A program made the position numbers and the translations under genes. A stretch of DNA of 64,000 bases from Dorea formicigenerans (GTDB lineage: Bacteria; Bacillota; Clostridia; Lachnospirales; Lachnospiraceae): the NCBI RefSeq assembly GCF_025150245.1, contig NZ_CP102279.1, forward strand, positions 1,051,423 to 1,115,422, in the 5' to 3' direction. Shown in pieces: positions 34,881 through 44,639 of this stretch. Under the pieces are notes generated by a model. That model saw only the letters and a program-made list of their open reading frames with translations. It did not search any database and was not told the origin of the DNA. Positions within the stretch are counted from its first letter, which is position 1; every line of letters starts with the position of its first letter.

Positions 34881-35144
34881 TATGCAGCAGATGCTTGAAG
34901 ATGGCGAAATCGACATGGTAACATCTGCCCGCAAAACACCGGACAGAGAAGAAAAGTTTGATTTTTCACGTCCAATCGGAACCAATCATGGGATGCTGAC
35001 CGTCCGCAGTGACAACAGCACGATTGTGGACGGCAATTACAGCACTTACAACGGTATGCGTGTGGCGCTTTTGAACGGAAACATTTGGCAACACCTCTGG
35101 ATATTGAAAAGATGAAAAATACTATTAGAGATATTTGTCCCTAA
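34866..35144 (+). pseudogene. Collapsed hybrid sensor kinase (N- and C-terminal stubs)
   Basis: The first part reads MLEDGEIDMVTSARKTPDREEKFDFSRPIGTNHGML and continues to VALLNGN; it is an extracellular solute-binding domain like that of the intact kinase at 39.03 kb (FTQLENGEIDILGGISYTDERAENMLFSD). After a shift in frame near 35080 the sequence reads HLATPLDIEKMKNTIRDICP and stops, which is the tail of a receiver domain (compare AHLAKPLDDEKIKQTIREEL). The histidine-kinase middle, some 700 codons, has been deleted. Confidence 0.7.
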
Positions 35145-35216
35145 TATAGGGAGAAAGTAAATGAATAGCATAGTTATTGAAATGAATATTATTTGAGATT
35201 CGGGATAAATGGTGAA

Positions 35217-36266
35217 ATGCAGACAAGCAAGAAAAATAAAAATATAATAGGTATTATACAGAGTTTCCTTATATTGATATTAGTGGTTCTTATTATTTTT
35301 ATGATGATTCAGATTAGCAGGCTGCAGGGGACAGCACGCGTAATAAATTATGCAGGTCTGGTACGTGGAGCTACACAGCGCGAAGTAAAATTAGAAATTA
35401 CAGGAAACCAAAATGATGAATTAATTAAATATTTGGATGATATTCTTCTTGGATTGAGATATCAGGATGGACATTATAATCTGGTAAAACTCAATGACGA
35501 AGAATATCAGGGGAAATTGAAAATCCAGAGTGATTACTGGGATAAATTGAAAACAGAAATTGAAGCAGTAAGAAACAAGGGATACGAAAATACAGACATT
35601 GTTAATATGAGTGAAATATATTTCACGGCAGCAGATGAAACTGTCTCTGCCGCAGAAAGCTATTCAGAAAAGATTGCTATAAAGATCCGTACTATAGAGC
35701 TTTTGTCGGCACTTGATATGTTGATTCTGGTGATATTGGTTATTATGCAGACTCTAAAGGCAATGCAGATGGCAATGCAAAACAGACTGCTGGAACAGAA
35801 AGCATTCGTAGATGCCCATACTGGGCTGCCAAATAAAAATGCCTGTAATGAGCTTCTTAATAAAAAAGATATAATTACAGATTCTACAGCATGCATAATG
35901 TTTGATTTAAATAATCTAAAAACTGTAAATGATACAATGGGACATTCCGCAGGAGATCGGTTAATAAAGAATTTCTCAAAGCTTTTGCAAAGTGTTATTC
36001 CAGAAAAGGATTTTGTTGGAAGATATGGCGGAGATGAGTTTATAGCAGTCATTTATCATACAAATGAGGCGGAAATTAAGGAAATATTAAAAGTTTTGTA
36101 CAGAGAAAAAGATAGATTAAATAGTTATGAAAATCAAATACCAATCGACTATGCATGCGGATGGGCATTATCCTCCAATGATATGTCGTGTACAATGCAG
36201 ATGTTATTGGATGATGCAGATGCTAATATGTATAAAAATAAACAGTTATGTAAGAAATATAATTAG
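35217..36266 (+). CDS. Membrane diguanylate cyclase (GGDEF)
   Basis: 349 residues. One membrane span near the N-terminus (~residues 10-32), an extracellular helical sensor of ~120 residues, a second span (~150-175) and a cytosolic GGDEF domain with DAHTGLPNKNACNELL, FDLNNLKTVNDTMGHSAGDRLI and the active-site RYGGDEF. It should make c-di-GMP. No RxxD product-inhibition site is seen at the usual place before GGDEF. The ATG at 35217 is chosen, but no good ribosome site precedes it and a TTG at 35193 is also possible. Flanked by decayed signalling genes; this one is intact. Confidence 0.85.
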   Translation: MQTSKKNKNIIGIIQSFLILILVVLIIFMMIQISRLQGTARVINYAGLVRGATQREVKLEITGNQNDELIKYLDDILLGLRYQDGHYNLVKLNDEEYQGKLKIQSDYWDKLKTEIEAVRNKGYENTDIVNMSEIYFTAADETVSAAESYSEKIAIKIRTIELLSALDMLILVILVIMQTLKAMQMAMQNRLLEQKAFVDAHTGLPNKNACNELLNKKDIITDSTACIMFDLNNLKTVNDTMGHSAGDRLIKNFSKLLQSVIPEKDFVGRYGGDEFIAVIYHTNEAEIKEILKVLYREKDRLNSYENQIPIDYACGWALSSNDMSCTMQMLLDDADANMYKNKQLCKKYN

Positions 36267-36363
36267 CATTCTTAAGGAAAGTGATTAAAAAACTATCGAT
36301 AGGGAGTGTCTTTTTTTATTTATAGGATTTCTAAAGACCACAAGAATAAAGGAAATAGAAAAT

Positions 36364-37855
36364 ATGAATAAAAGACAAAAAATACTGATTGTCGATGATG
36401 TAAAGTTTAACAGGGATATATTGAAAGAATTTCTTGGAGAAACCATATGATTATCTGGAAGCTGAAAATGGAAATCAGGCAATCCAGATGATAGGAGAAA
36501 ATATTGGAATTGATCTGATGCTTTTAGATATCAATATGCCACAGATGAATGGTTTTGAAGTCTTGGAAATAATGAAAAGAAGCCAGTGTATTGATGAAAC
36601 TCCAGTTATTATGATCTCTTCTGAAGAATCTGTTGATGCTATGCGTAAAGCATATGAAATGGGAATTACAGATTATATTACACGACCTTTTGATTCTGTT
36701 ATTGTAAAGAAAAGAGTCCAGAATACCCTAGAACTTTATGCGAACCAAAAGCGTCTGATCAATGTGGTTGTTGATCAGGTTTATGAAAAAGAAGAAAACA
36801 ATGATATTATGCTCAGGATTCTGAGCAATGTATTAGGGTCACGCAACAGTGAGAGCAGCGAACATATTTTACATATCCGGACTGCGACGGAAATGATGCT
36901 GAGGCAACTGGTAAAAACAACGGATGCATATCATCTGACGGAGACTGATATTGCTATAATTACAACTGCATCTTCGCTTCATGATATTGGTAAAATACGC
37001 ATTCCGGAAGAAATACTGAATAAACCCGGAAGACTGACCGATGAAGAATTTAAAATTATGAAAACCCATAGTGAGATTGGAGCATCCATGATCCGGGACA
37101 TGCATTTTTTACAAGATCATCCACTGGTACATACCGCATGGGAAGTCTGCAGATGGCATCATGAAAGATGGGATGGAAAGGGTTACCCGGATGGTCTGAA
37201 AGGTGAAGAAATACCAATTTCTGCACAGGTGGTGTCTATTGTGGATGTTTATGATGCTCTTACCAGTGAACGATGTTATAAGAAAGCATTTGAGCATGAT
37301 ACCGCAATCAAGATGATTCTGGACGGGCAATGCGGGCAGTTCAATCCGGTTCTTTTTAAGTGCCTGAAAGAACTAAGCCTTCAGTTTTCCAAGATGTATA
37401 CGAATGAAACGGATGATAATAAACAGTATTATGAAGCACAGAGGCTCTCTGACGAAATACTAAAGGAAAAGTCTTTACCCCGTAAAAATTATTCGCAGTG
37501 TGTCATTAAGCTTATGCAGGAAAAGATAGAGTTTTTTAAAATGGACAGTGGCAAAATTTCCATTGAGTATAATGCAATTTCAGGTCGGCTGATTATAATT
37601 AACGGAAACCGGCAGATACTGTGTCAGAGAGATGATCCGAAGTTTGATATATTCAAACTGTTCGAAGTAAGCAGTGAAGATATTCAACATATCAGAGCGT
37701 TACTGGACCAGACATCAATACAGAATACAGAAATCTCATTGCAGTTAATGGCAAAGGTGGAAAATAAAAGGCAGATGTATGATCTGAAACTGCATACCTT
37801 ATGGTCTCCTTTAAAGAAAGATGGATATATAGGAATTGTCGGATATCTCTCTTGA
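36364..37855 (+). pseudogene. Response regulator with HD-GYP domain, frameshifted
   Basis: The gene starts at ATG 36364 as MNKRQKILIVDDVKFNRDIL, then meets a stop at 36448-36450 (LGETI*). The continuation lies in another frame from ~36440 (YDYLEAENGNQAIQMI ... LMLLDINMPQMNGFEVLEIM). A one-base insertion in GAAACCATATGAT explains it. The rest is intact: receiver aspartate in LLDINMP, an HD-GYP phosphodiesterase (SSLHDIGKIRIPEEILNKPG, HHERWDGKGYP, VDVYDALTSERCYKKAF) and a ~100-residue C-terminal extension. As read, the receiver is broken, but a downstream start could still give the HD-GYP part. Confidence 0.8.
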
Positions 37856-37966
37856 TTGGTGATACTATTTTGGGATATATCGAAATAAGAAGTATGTTGC
37901 ATCAGTGGGAGATATTATAGATGAGAAAAAATAATTTCATGAATAAAATTATAAAGCTAAAAGGAA

Positions 37967-38859
37967 GTACGTGAAAATTACAAAGAAATGGAAAAGGCGG
38001 CAAACCATCTGTTATCTTTGATTAATGATGTCCTACAAATGAGTAAATTGGAGGATGGCAGGGAAGAATTATCATCAGAATTAGTCTGTTTACCTGATGT
38101 TTTCTATGATATGAAAGCTATTATAGATGGAAGTGCTCTGGATAAGGGAATTTCAGTAGATTTTTCAGAAGATAGTATTTGGGTACATCCGTACGTTATA
38201 ACGAATCCGCTGTATTTGCGACAAATATTTTTGAACCGTTTGCACAAGAAAGAGCTGATGCCCGGAGCAATTATCATGGAACCGGACTTGGCATGTCTAT
38301 TGTGAAAAAAATGATTGATAAAATGGGAGGCACGATTTCTGTTACCAGCGAAGTGGGAAAGGGATCCGCTTTTGTAGTTGAATTGCCTTTTGAGATGGGA
38401 GCTGCACCAGAAAAATCTAAGAAAGAAGAGGCGGATAAAGAGAATAGCATTTACGGTTTAAATCTCATGTTAGTAGAGGATAATGAGTTGAATGCCGAGG
38501 TTGCAGAAATACTTTTAGAAGATGAAGGTGCAATAATTACAATGGTTAATGATGGACAGCAGGCTGTCGAATTATTTAATAATAATCCGGTGGGTACATT
38601 TGATGCAATACTTATGGATATTATGATGCCGGTAATGGATGGATTGACAGCGACTAAAGCAATCCGGGCTTTAAATCGACCAGATGCAGGAATAATTCCG
38701 ATTATTGCAATGACCGCCAATGCTTTTGCAGAAGATGTATAAAGATGTTTAGATGCAGGAATGAACGCACATTTAGCTAAACCTTTGGATATTGAAAAAG
38801 TGAAAAAACGATTTGTGAACATACAATTGAATTATATAATAAAGAGTAAAAGAATGTAA
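37967..38859 (+). pseudogene. Degraded hybrid histidine kinase
   Basis: Pieces in order: a HisKA tail without its phospho-accepting histidine (YKEMEKAANHLLSLINDVLQMSKLEDG), an abrupt join near 38230 from YLRQIFLN into IFEPFAQERADARSNYHGTGLGM with a change of frame, the end of the ATPase domain (IVKKMIDKMGGTISVTSEVGKGSAFVVELP), and a receiver domain (LMLVEDNELNAEVAE, ILMDIMMPVMDGLTA). The last is cut by a TAA at 38740 (AEDV*RCLDAGMNAHLAKPLD). The N-terminal sensor is missing, the ATPase core is deleted, and a nonsense codon ends the receiver, so it cannot work as a kinase. Confidence 0.8.
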
Positions 38860-39030
38860 TTACTCTGTTAGTAAATTGACACAAGTTGGCTGTAGAGTAT
38901 AATTATAGTAAAAGTACAGCAGAAGCTGTCGCAAAGATATTTATAAAAATGTTGTGGGGGTATTGAACATTAATGAATGTAAAATTAAAATCTGGAAGCA
39001 AGCAACTGTAGCCTAGAGGATGGGAGAAAG

Positions 39031-41904
39031 ATGAAGAAGTGCAAATTAGTACAGAATATAATGAATTTCAAATTTTGTTACATTATATTTTGCATAATTA
39101 TATGTTTTATTGTTTTATCCGTTCCTGCATCTGCCAAAGAAAACTCTGACAATGTTATCCGGGTAGGATCTTTTGAAGAAACTTATAATACCGTCAATGA
39201 AAAGGGAGAAAGAAGCGGCTATGGTTATGAGTATCTTCAAGATATTGCAGGTTATGCAGGTTGGACATATAAATACATAACAAGTGATTGGAAAAACTGC
39301 TTTACACAGTTGGAAAATGGAGAGATTGATATTCTTGGTGGCATTTCCTATACAGACGAACGTGCTGAAAATATGCTTTTTTCCGATATGCCTATGGGGG
39401 AAGAGAAATATTACATCTATACGGATGCATCCAATATGGATCTTACAGCAGGAAATTTGGATTCTTTTGAGGGAAAAAATATTGGTGTGTTTAAAGATAA
39501 TATAACGGAGGATGTGCTTAACGAATGGGAATCAAAATATGGTCTGCATACGAAGCATATCAATGTTTCTAATACCGCAGAAGTTATGGACAAACTGTCG
39601 AAACATGAAATTGACTGCTTCGTTTCGGTAGAAGAACCCCGTTGGGAAGAATCGGAGATTTCGCCGATTACAAGTATTGGAGAGACAGAAATCTATTTCG
39701 CTATAAATCCAGAACGTCCGGATATCAAAGAAGCACTGGATAGTGCTATGCGCAGAATCAAGGATGACAACCCATTTTACACTGATGATCTCTATAGGCG
39801 TTATCTTTCTGCACAGAGCAGCTCGTTTCTTTCAAAAGAAGAAAGGGAGTGGATCGGGCAGCATGGAGCAATCAGGATAGGGTATCTGAATCAGGATGGA
39901 GGTATCAGTAGTGTAGATCCATCAACAGGCAAATTGACAGGTGTTATCACAGATTATGTGGATCTTGCAGAAAATTGTCTGCAAGGTCAGACTCTGGAAT
40001 TTGAATTAAATGGATATGAGACAAGAAGTGAACTGCTTCAGGCATTGCAGGATGGAAAAATAGACCTGATTTTTCATGCAAACCAGAATCCATACTTTGC
40101 GGAAACAAATGGATTTGCTTTGTCGGATACGCTATTGACTCTCAATATGGCAGCAATTACGGCAAAGGATTCTTTTGATGAAAATAAAGAGAATATAGTT
40201 GCCGTTGAAAAAGATGATTTTGTATTGAAAGCATATCTTTCATACAATTATCCGCAATGGAAGGTTGTGGAATATGAAACATCAGATGCAGCAGTAAAAG
40301 CAATGCAGAAAGGGGAGACGGATTGTATTGTAAGCAATTCAGGTACTGTTTCAGACTATTTGAAAAATAATAAGCTTCATAGTGTTTTCCTGACAAAAGA
40401 AGCTGATGTTCCATTTGCTGTTCAGCAGGGAAAACCGGTTCTTTTGTCCATTCTGAATAAAACACTGACATCTATGCCTACAACTCAATTTTCAGGTGCA
40501 GTAGTTTCGTATAATGCTTCTTCACGAAAAGTTACAGCGAAGGATTTTATTCAGGACAATTTACTGGCTGTCTCACTCATAGTTGGAATCTCTATTTTTG
40601 TTGTCCTGTGTATAATTCTTGATTCTTTGAAAAAATCAAAACGTGCGGAAGAAAAATCCAAGAAGTCTGCTGAGCAGGCATTGAAGCTGAATCAGGAGCT
40701 TGAAGAAAAACAGCAGGAATTACAAAATGCACTTGTAGAAGCACAGAGTGCCAATAAGGCTAAGACTTCCTTTTTAAATAACATGTCTCATGACATCAGG
40801 ACACCGATCAATGGCATTATGGGCATGCTTACAATTCTTGAAAAAAGCGGAAATGATGGTGAGCGGGCAAAAGATTGCCTGAATAAAATACATGAGTCTT
40901 CGAAACTGCTATTATCATTGATAAATGATGTTTTAGATATGGCAAAGTTAGAATCAGATACAGTGGTTTTTGGTGATGAATCCATCAATCTGGATCAGGT
41001 ATGTCAGGAAATCACGGAGTCACTATCTTTTCAGGCAGAAGAAAAAGGACTTCATGTTATAGGAGAACATGATGATTACAGTGGTATATATGTTTGGAGC
41101 AATGCAGTTCATCTGAAAAAAGTATTGATGAATCTGTTTACAAACAGTATGAAGTACAATAAGGTGAATGGTTCTATTTACATGAGTATGAGAACGATTG
41201 AAAGATCAGAAGATCACATGACATGTGAATTTAAAATAAGAGATAATGGAATTGGAATGTCAGAAGAATTTATAAAAAATGAATTGTTTACTCCATTTGT
41301 ACAGGCAGATAATTCCCCACGTTCTGATTATAATGGGACAGGTCTGGGAATGCCTATTGTGAAACAACTTGTAGAAAAGATGGGCGGAACCATAACAGTT
41401 GAAAGCAAGCTTGGTGAAGGAAGTTGTTTTACTGTAATACTTCCATTTAAAATTGATACGAATGCACGGCCAGAAGAAAAAGAAGATTTTGATGCAGATA
41501 TATCAGATATCCGGGTATTGCTGGTTGAAGATAATGAGCTGAATGTGGAAATAGCAGAATTTATGCTGACGGAAAATGGAGCTAAAGTAGAAACAGTGAA
41601 CAATGGGTTAGAAGCTGTTCAGCATTTTGAAGCTTCCGAACCGGGAACATACGATGTTATTTTAATGGATGTTATGATGCCGGTGATGGATGGTCTTACT
41701 GCTGCAAGAACAATAAGAGACCTGGAACGGCAAGATGCAAAAACAATCCCTATCATTGCTATGACTGCAAATGCATTCAGGGAAGATGCCGAAAGGTGTA
41801 TGGAAGCAGGAATGAACGCACATCTTGCAAAGCCGTTGGATGATGAAAAAATTAAGCAGACCATAAGAGAAGAGTTGAGAAAGCAAAATACCTGTCATGA
41901 ATGA
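39031..41904 (+). CDS. Hybrid histidine kinase with two periplasmic-binding-protein sensor domains
   Basis: 957 residues. Signal/anchor (1-36), two tandem solute-binding (SBP_bac_3-like) domains outside the cell (~41-265 and ~280-500), a membrane span (~511-535), a coiled coil, HisKA with H587 (NNMSHDIRTPINGIMGML), HATPase (NLFTNSMKYN, RDNGIGMSEEF, NGTGLGMPIVKQLV, EGSCFTVILPF) and a C-terminal receiver with D880 (VILMDVMMPVMDG). All catalytic motifs are intact. This is the BvgS/EvgS-like plan of amino-acid or small-molecule sensing. No partner with a DNA-binding output is encoded nearby; the adjacent diguanylate cyclase and HD-GYP suggest a link to c-di-GMP, by inference. Confidence 0.9.
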   Translation: MKKCKLVQNIMNFKFCYIIFCIIICFIVLSVPASAKENSDNVIRVGSFEETYNTVNEKGERSGYGYEYLQDIAGYAGWTYKYITSDWKNCFTQLENGEIDILGGISYTDERAENMLFSDMPMGEEKYYIYTDASNMDLTAGNLDSFEGKNIGVFKDNITEDVLNEWESKYGLHTKHINVSNTAEVMDKLSKHEIDCFVSVEEPRWEESEISPITSIGETEIYFAINPERPDIKEALDSAMRRIKDDNPFYTDDLYRRYLSAQSSSFLSKEEREWIGQHGAIRIGYLNQDGGISSVDPSTGKLTGVITDYVDLAENCLQGQTLEFELNGYETRSELLQALQDGKIDLIFHANQNPYFAETNGFALSDTLLTLNMAAITAKDSFDENKENIVAVEKDDFVLKAYLSYNYPQWKVVEYETSDAAVKAMQKGETDCIVSNSGTVSDYLKNNKLHSVFLTKEADVPFAVQQGKPVLLSILNKTLTSMPTTQFSGAVVSYNASSRKVTAKDFIQDNLLAVSLIVGISIFVVLCIILDSLKKSKRAEEKSKKSAEQALKLNQELEEKQQELQNALVEAQSANKAKTSFLNNMSHDIRTPINGIMGMLTILEKSGNDGERAKDCLNKIHESSKLLLSLINDVLDMAKLESDTVVFGDESINLDQVCQEITESLSFQAEEKGLHVIGEHDDYSGIYVWSNAVHLKKVLMNLFTNSMKYNKVNGSIYMSMRTIERSEDHMTCEFKIRDNGIGMSEEFIKNELFTPFVQADNSPRSDYNGTGLGMPIVKQLVEKMGGTITVESKLGEGSCFTVILPFKIDTNARPEEKEDFDADISDIRVLLVEDNELNVEIAEFMLTENGAKVETVNNGLEAVQHFEASEPGTYDVILMDVMMPVMDGLTAARTIRDLERQDAKTIPIIAMTANAFREDAERCMEAGMNAHLAKPLDDEKIKQTIREELRKQNTCHE

Positions 41905-41932
41905 TTATGAGGCAAAAGGCATGTGAAATACG

Positions 41933-43855
41933 ATGATGAAAAATAACTATATAAAACAAAAAAGAAAAGATCAAAATCCGGTAAATCATTGGAAAATTTT
42001 TGAGGGACGGTTGGTATTCCTTCTGGCAATGGTGATTTTGATTGTTGTTGCATATACTTTTATTTTACAACAAGCATATACCAAAACTGCTCTGAAAACA
42101 GAAATTGAACGAGATATTTCCAGTGCAGATGCGGTTCATAAGCTGGTAAATGACAGACTGGGACGAAAAGATTTTAATGAAATAAAAAGTAAAGCTGATG
42201 AGAATACAGAACTATTCAAGAATATGTCGACATATATGAATGAAATCAGAACGCTGAATTCTACGAGATATATTTACACAGCAACCAGAAATGAAGACGG
42301 TAGATTGATTTACGTTGTAGACGGACTGGCTCCATCGGCTGGTGACGTCAGACATCCAGGAGATCCGATTGAAAAGGAGATGGTTCCTTATATAGAAAAA
42401 GCACTTTCTGGAAAAACAGTATATTCTCAGGATATTGTTGATACAACATGGGGACCTATTTTTACAGCCTGTTATCCTGTGACAGCGGAAGATGAATCTA
42501 ATGAAGTGATAGGTGCTTTCTGCATAGAAATGGATATGCAGAAAGCGTATGGAATGGTTGAGAAGACGAATAAGCTAAGTATTGTACTGGGATGCATTAC
42601 AGCGTGTATTTTGTTAATATTATGTACCTGTGGATATTCTGTATATAAGAAGCAAAAAGAAAATGAGCAGAAACAGCAAAAACTATTGCAGGAAGCTGCA
42701 AGACTGGCCGATTCAGCTAATAAAGCAAAATCAACATTTCTGTTTAATATGTCTCATGATATTCGTACCCCTATGAATGCAATCATTGGATATGCAGAAT
42801 TGGGAGAGAAACATTTAAAGGAGCCAACTATATTAGAGGATTACTTTGAAAAAATATTATTGTGCGGAAAGAAAATGTTGCATTTGATTGATAACATTCT
42901 TGAATTAGCACGAATCGAAAACAACCAAGAAACGCTGGATGAAACAATAACAGATGTTTCTAAAAACTTTGATTTATGTATTGATATGTTTAGGAAACCG
43001 ATAGAAGAAAAACATCAAACACTGAAAGTCAATAAGAACATTCGATATCCATACCTGTATATGGATGATGCAAGATCATCTGAAATTACGATTAACATTT
43101 TGAGTAATGCTGTGAAATACACGGGTGAAGGCGGTAACATAAGCTGTACATTGAACCAATATCCCGGCGAAAAAGAAGGTTGGAGTGTATTAGAGATTAT
43201 CATAGTAGACAACGGAATTGGAATGTCAGAAGAATTCCAAAAACATATTTTTGAATCATTTTCACAAGAACGATCTTCGTCAGACAGCGGAATAGAAGGT
43301 AGCGGACTTGGCATGGGAATCGTGAAGAAACTGGTGGATTTAATGAATGGCAAGATCACAGTTCAGAGCAAACCGGGAGCAGGTTCTACTTTTACAATCA
43401 CGCTTCCATTAAAAATAGCAAATGCGGAAGAAAGGAATCCGAAACATGCAGACGGTCAGTTGAATACCAAAAAACTGGAAGGAAAAAGGGTTCTTCTGGT
43501 AGAAGATAATGACTTGAACGCAGAAATTGCAACGGAACTTTTGACGGAAGAGGGAATCATGATAGAAAGAGCGGAGAACGGCGTTGCATGTATTGATATG
43601 TTTAACAAAGCAAAGCAAAATTACTACAGTCTGATTCTGATGGATATTCAGATGCCGATTATGAACGGATATGAAGCATCCAGGAGAATTCGAGAACTGA
43701 AAGACGGTAGCAAATCGCAGATTCCAATTGTTGCAATGACAGCAAATGCGTTTGAAGAAGATAAGAAGATGGCTTTGGCAAGTGGCATGAATGATCATGT
43801 TGCAAAACCAATAGATATGAATGTATTATTGCCGACTATTATGAAATATATGTAA
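41933..43855 (+). CDS. Hybrid histidine kinase with Cache-type extracellular sensor
   Basis: 640 residues. Membrane spans at ~28-48 and ~220-242 enclose an extracellular sensor of ~170 residues (TRYIYTATRNEDGRLIYVVDG ... DIVDTTWGPIFTACYPV), which reads like a Cache/PDC fold. Then HisKA with H275 (FNMSHDIRTPMNAIIGYAELG), HATPase (ILSNAVKYTGEGG, VDNGIGMSEEF, GSGLGMGIVKKLVD) and a receiver with D571 (LILMDIQMPIMNG). It starts 28 bp after the preceding kinase, so the two are probably cotranscribed. Output partner unknown. A terminator follows. Confidence 0.88.
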   Translation: MMKNNYIKQKRKDQNPVNHWKIFEGRLVFLLAMVILIVVAYTFILQQAYTKTALKTEIERDISSADAVHKLVNDRLGRKDFNEIKSKADENTELFKNMSTYMNEIRTLNSTRYIYTATRNEDGRLIYVVDGLAPSAGDVRHPGDPIEKEMVPYIEKALSGKTVYSQDIVDTTWGPIFTACYPVTAEDESNEVIGAFCIEMDMQKAYGMVEKTNKLSIVLGCITACILLILCTCGYSVYKKQKENEQKQQKLLQEAARLADSANKAKSTFLFNMSHDIRTPMNAIIGYAELGEKHLKEPTILEDYFEKILLCGKKMLHLIDNILELARIENNQETLDETITDVSKNFDLCIDMFRKPIEEKHQTLKVNKNIRYPYLYMDDARSSEITINILSNAVKYTGEGGNISCTLNQYPGEKEGWSVLEIIIVDNGIGMSEEFQKHIFESFSQERSSSDSGIEGSGLGMGIVKKLVDLMNGKITVQSKPGAGSTFTITLPLKIANAEERNPKHADGQLNTKKLEGKRVLLVEDNDLNAEIATELLTEEGIMIERAENGVACIDMFNKAKQNYYSLILMDIQMPIMNGYEASRRIRELKDGSKSQIPIVAMTANAFEEDKKMALASGMNDHVAKPIDMNVLLPTIMKYM

Positions 43856-43862
43856 AGGAAGA

Positions 43863-43898
43863 AAGAAGGACACTGATTTTGCAGTCAGTGTTCTTCTT
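43863..43898 (+). terminator. Terminator closing the sensor-kinase array
   Basis: 14-bp stem AAGAAGGACACTGA (43863-43876) / TCAGTGTTCTTCTT (43885-43898), one G-U pair, with a T-rich right arm. Confidence 0.7.
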
Positions 43899-43926
43899 AC
43901 ATATCAGTCGACTAAAGAAAAACATT

Positions 43927-44098
43927 TTATAGTTGTACATTATCTCGTTGAGAAGGGTAAATCTGTGAACTTTGTTCACTAAAGCTTGCAGCATTGAAGA
44001 TGATATGGTTATGAATATGATTTTTATCAACATGAGTGCTGATCACGTATTCATATTTTCCTTTCAGTACTTCGTTTGCAAATTGTTGCCCTAATAGT
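43927..44098 (-). pseudogene. Relaxase (MobA/VirD2-type) fragment
   Basis: Reading leftward: LLGQQFANEVLKGKYEYVISTHVDKNHIHNHIIFNAASF, then a short tail and a stop at 43927-43929. The T/S-H-x-D-x-x-HIHNHIIFN block is the metal-binding HUH motif of MOBP-type relaxases. The N-terminal catalytic tyrosine region and the whole C-terminal part are missing. It is a scar of a mobilizable element between the kinase array and the redox island; nothing else is seen in the 327-bp gap 43856-44183. Confidence 0.75.
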
Positions 44099-44183
44099 GA
44101 TATATACAGGTCATAAAATGATTACCGGGAATAGGAAAGAAAAGACGAAAAAAGAGAAAGTTACAGAGAGGGAGGAATAAATA

Positions 44184-44639
44184 ATGCTGGAAGTAGGAAT
44201 TAAAGCGCCTGATTTTGAATTGCCAGATCAAAATGGGAAAACACATAGATTATCGGATTATACAGGAAAAAAAGTGATTTTATATTTCTATCCCAAGGAT
44301 AATACAGCGGGATGCACGAAACAGGCATGTGGTTTTTCTGAGCGTTATCCACAGTTTACTGAGAAGGGAGCTGTTATTCTCGGAGTAAGCAAGGACTCTG
44401 TAGCCTCTCACAAGAGATTTGAAGAAAAATACGGACTGGCATTTACGCTATTAGCAGATCCGGAGCGTAAAGTTATTGAAGCATATGATGTATGGAAAGA
44501 AAAGAAAAATTATGGCAAAGTCTCTATGGGAGTAGTAAGAACTACATATCTTATTGATGAACAGGGGATTATTATAAAGGCAAATGATAAAGTCAAGGCT
44601 GCAGATGATCCTGAAAATATGCTTAAGGAATTGGCATAA
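44184..44639 (+). CDS. bcp: Thioredoxin-dependent peroxiredoxin (Bcp/PrxQ)
   Basis: 151 residues. Reduces hydrogen and organic peroxides using thioredoxin. The peroxidatic cysteine is in YPKDNTAGCTKQACGFSE, with a second cysteine five residues on as in the alpha-2 type PrxQ enzymes; the GVSKDSVASHKRFEEKYGLAFTLLADPE block is conserved. GAGAGGGAGGAATAAATA before the ATG. Its stop overlaps the yaaA start by one base (TAATG), so both are translated from one transcript. The thioredoxins it would need are encoded 5-8 kb downstream. Confidence 0.93.
   Translation: MLEVGIKAPDFELPDQNGKTHRLSDYTGKKVILYFYPKDNTAGCTKQACGFSERYPQFTEKGAVILGVSKDSVASHKRFEEKYGLAFTLLADPERKVIEAYDVWKEKKNYGKVSMGVVRTTYLIDEQGIIIKANDKVKAADDPENMLKELA

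Noticed and set aside
34602-34985. 127-codon leftward open frame
   Set aside because: It is antisense to the repeat, the uvrB fragment and the conjugative-element fragment; its protein shows no family, and frames of this kind arise from the palindromic repeat.
44084-44130. A fourth Crp-type site before bcp
   Set aside because: Only the left half GTGAT is present; the right half TACAG does not match ATCAC and no -10 box stands 29 bp downstream.
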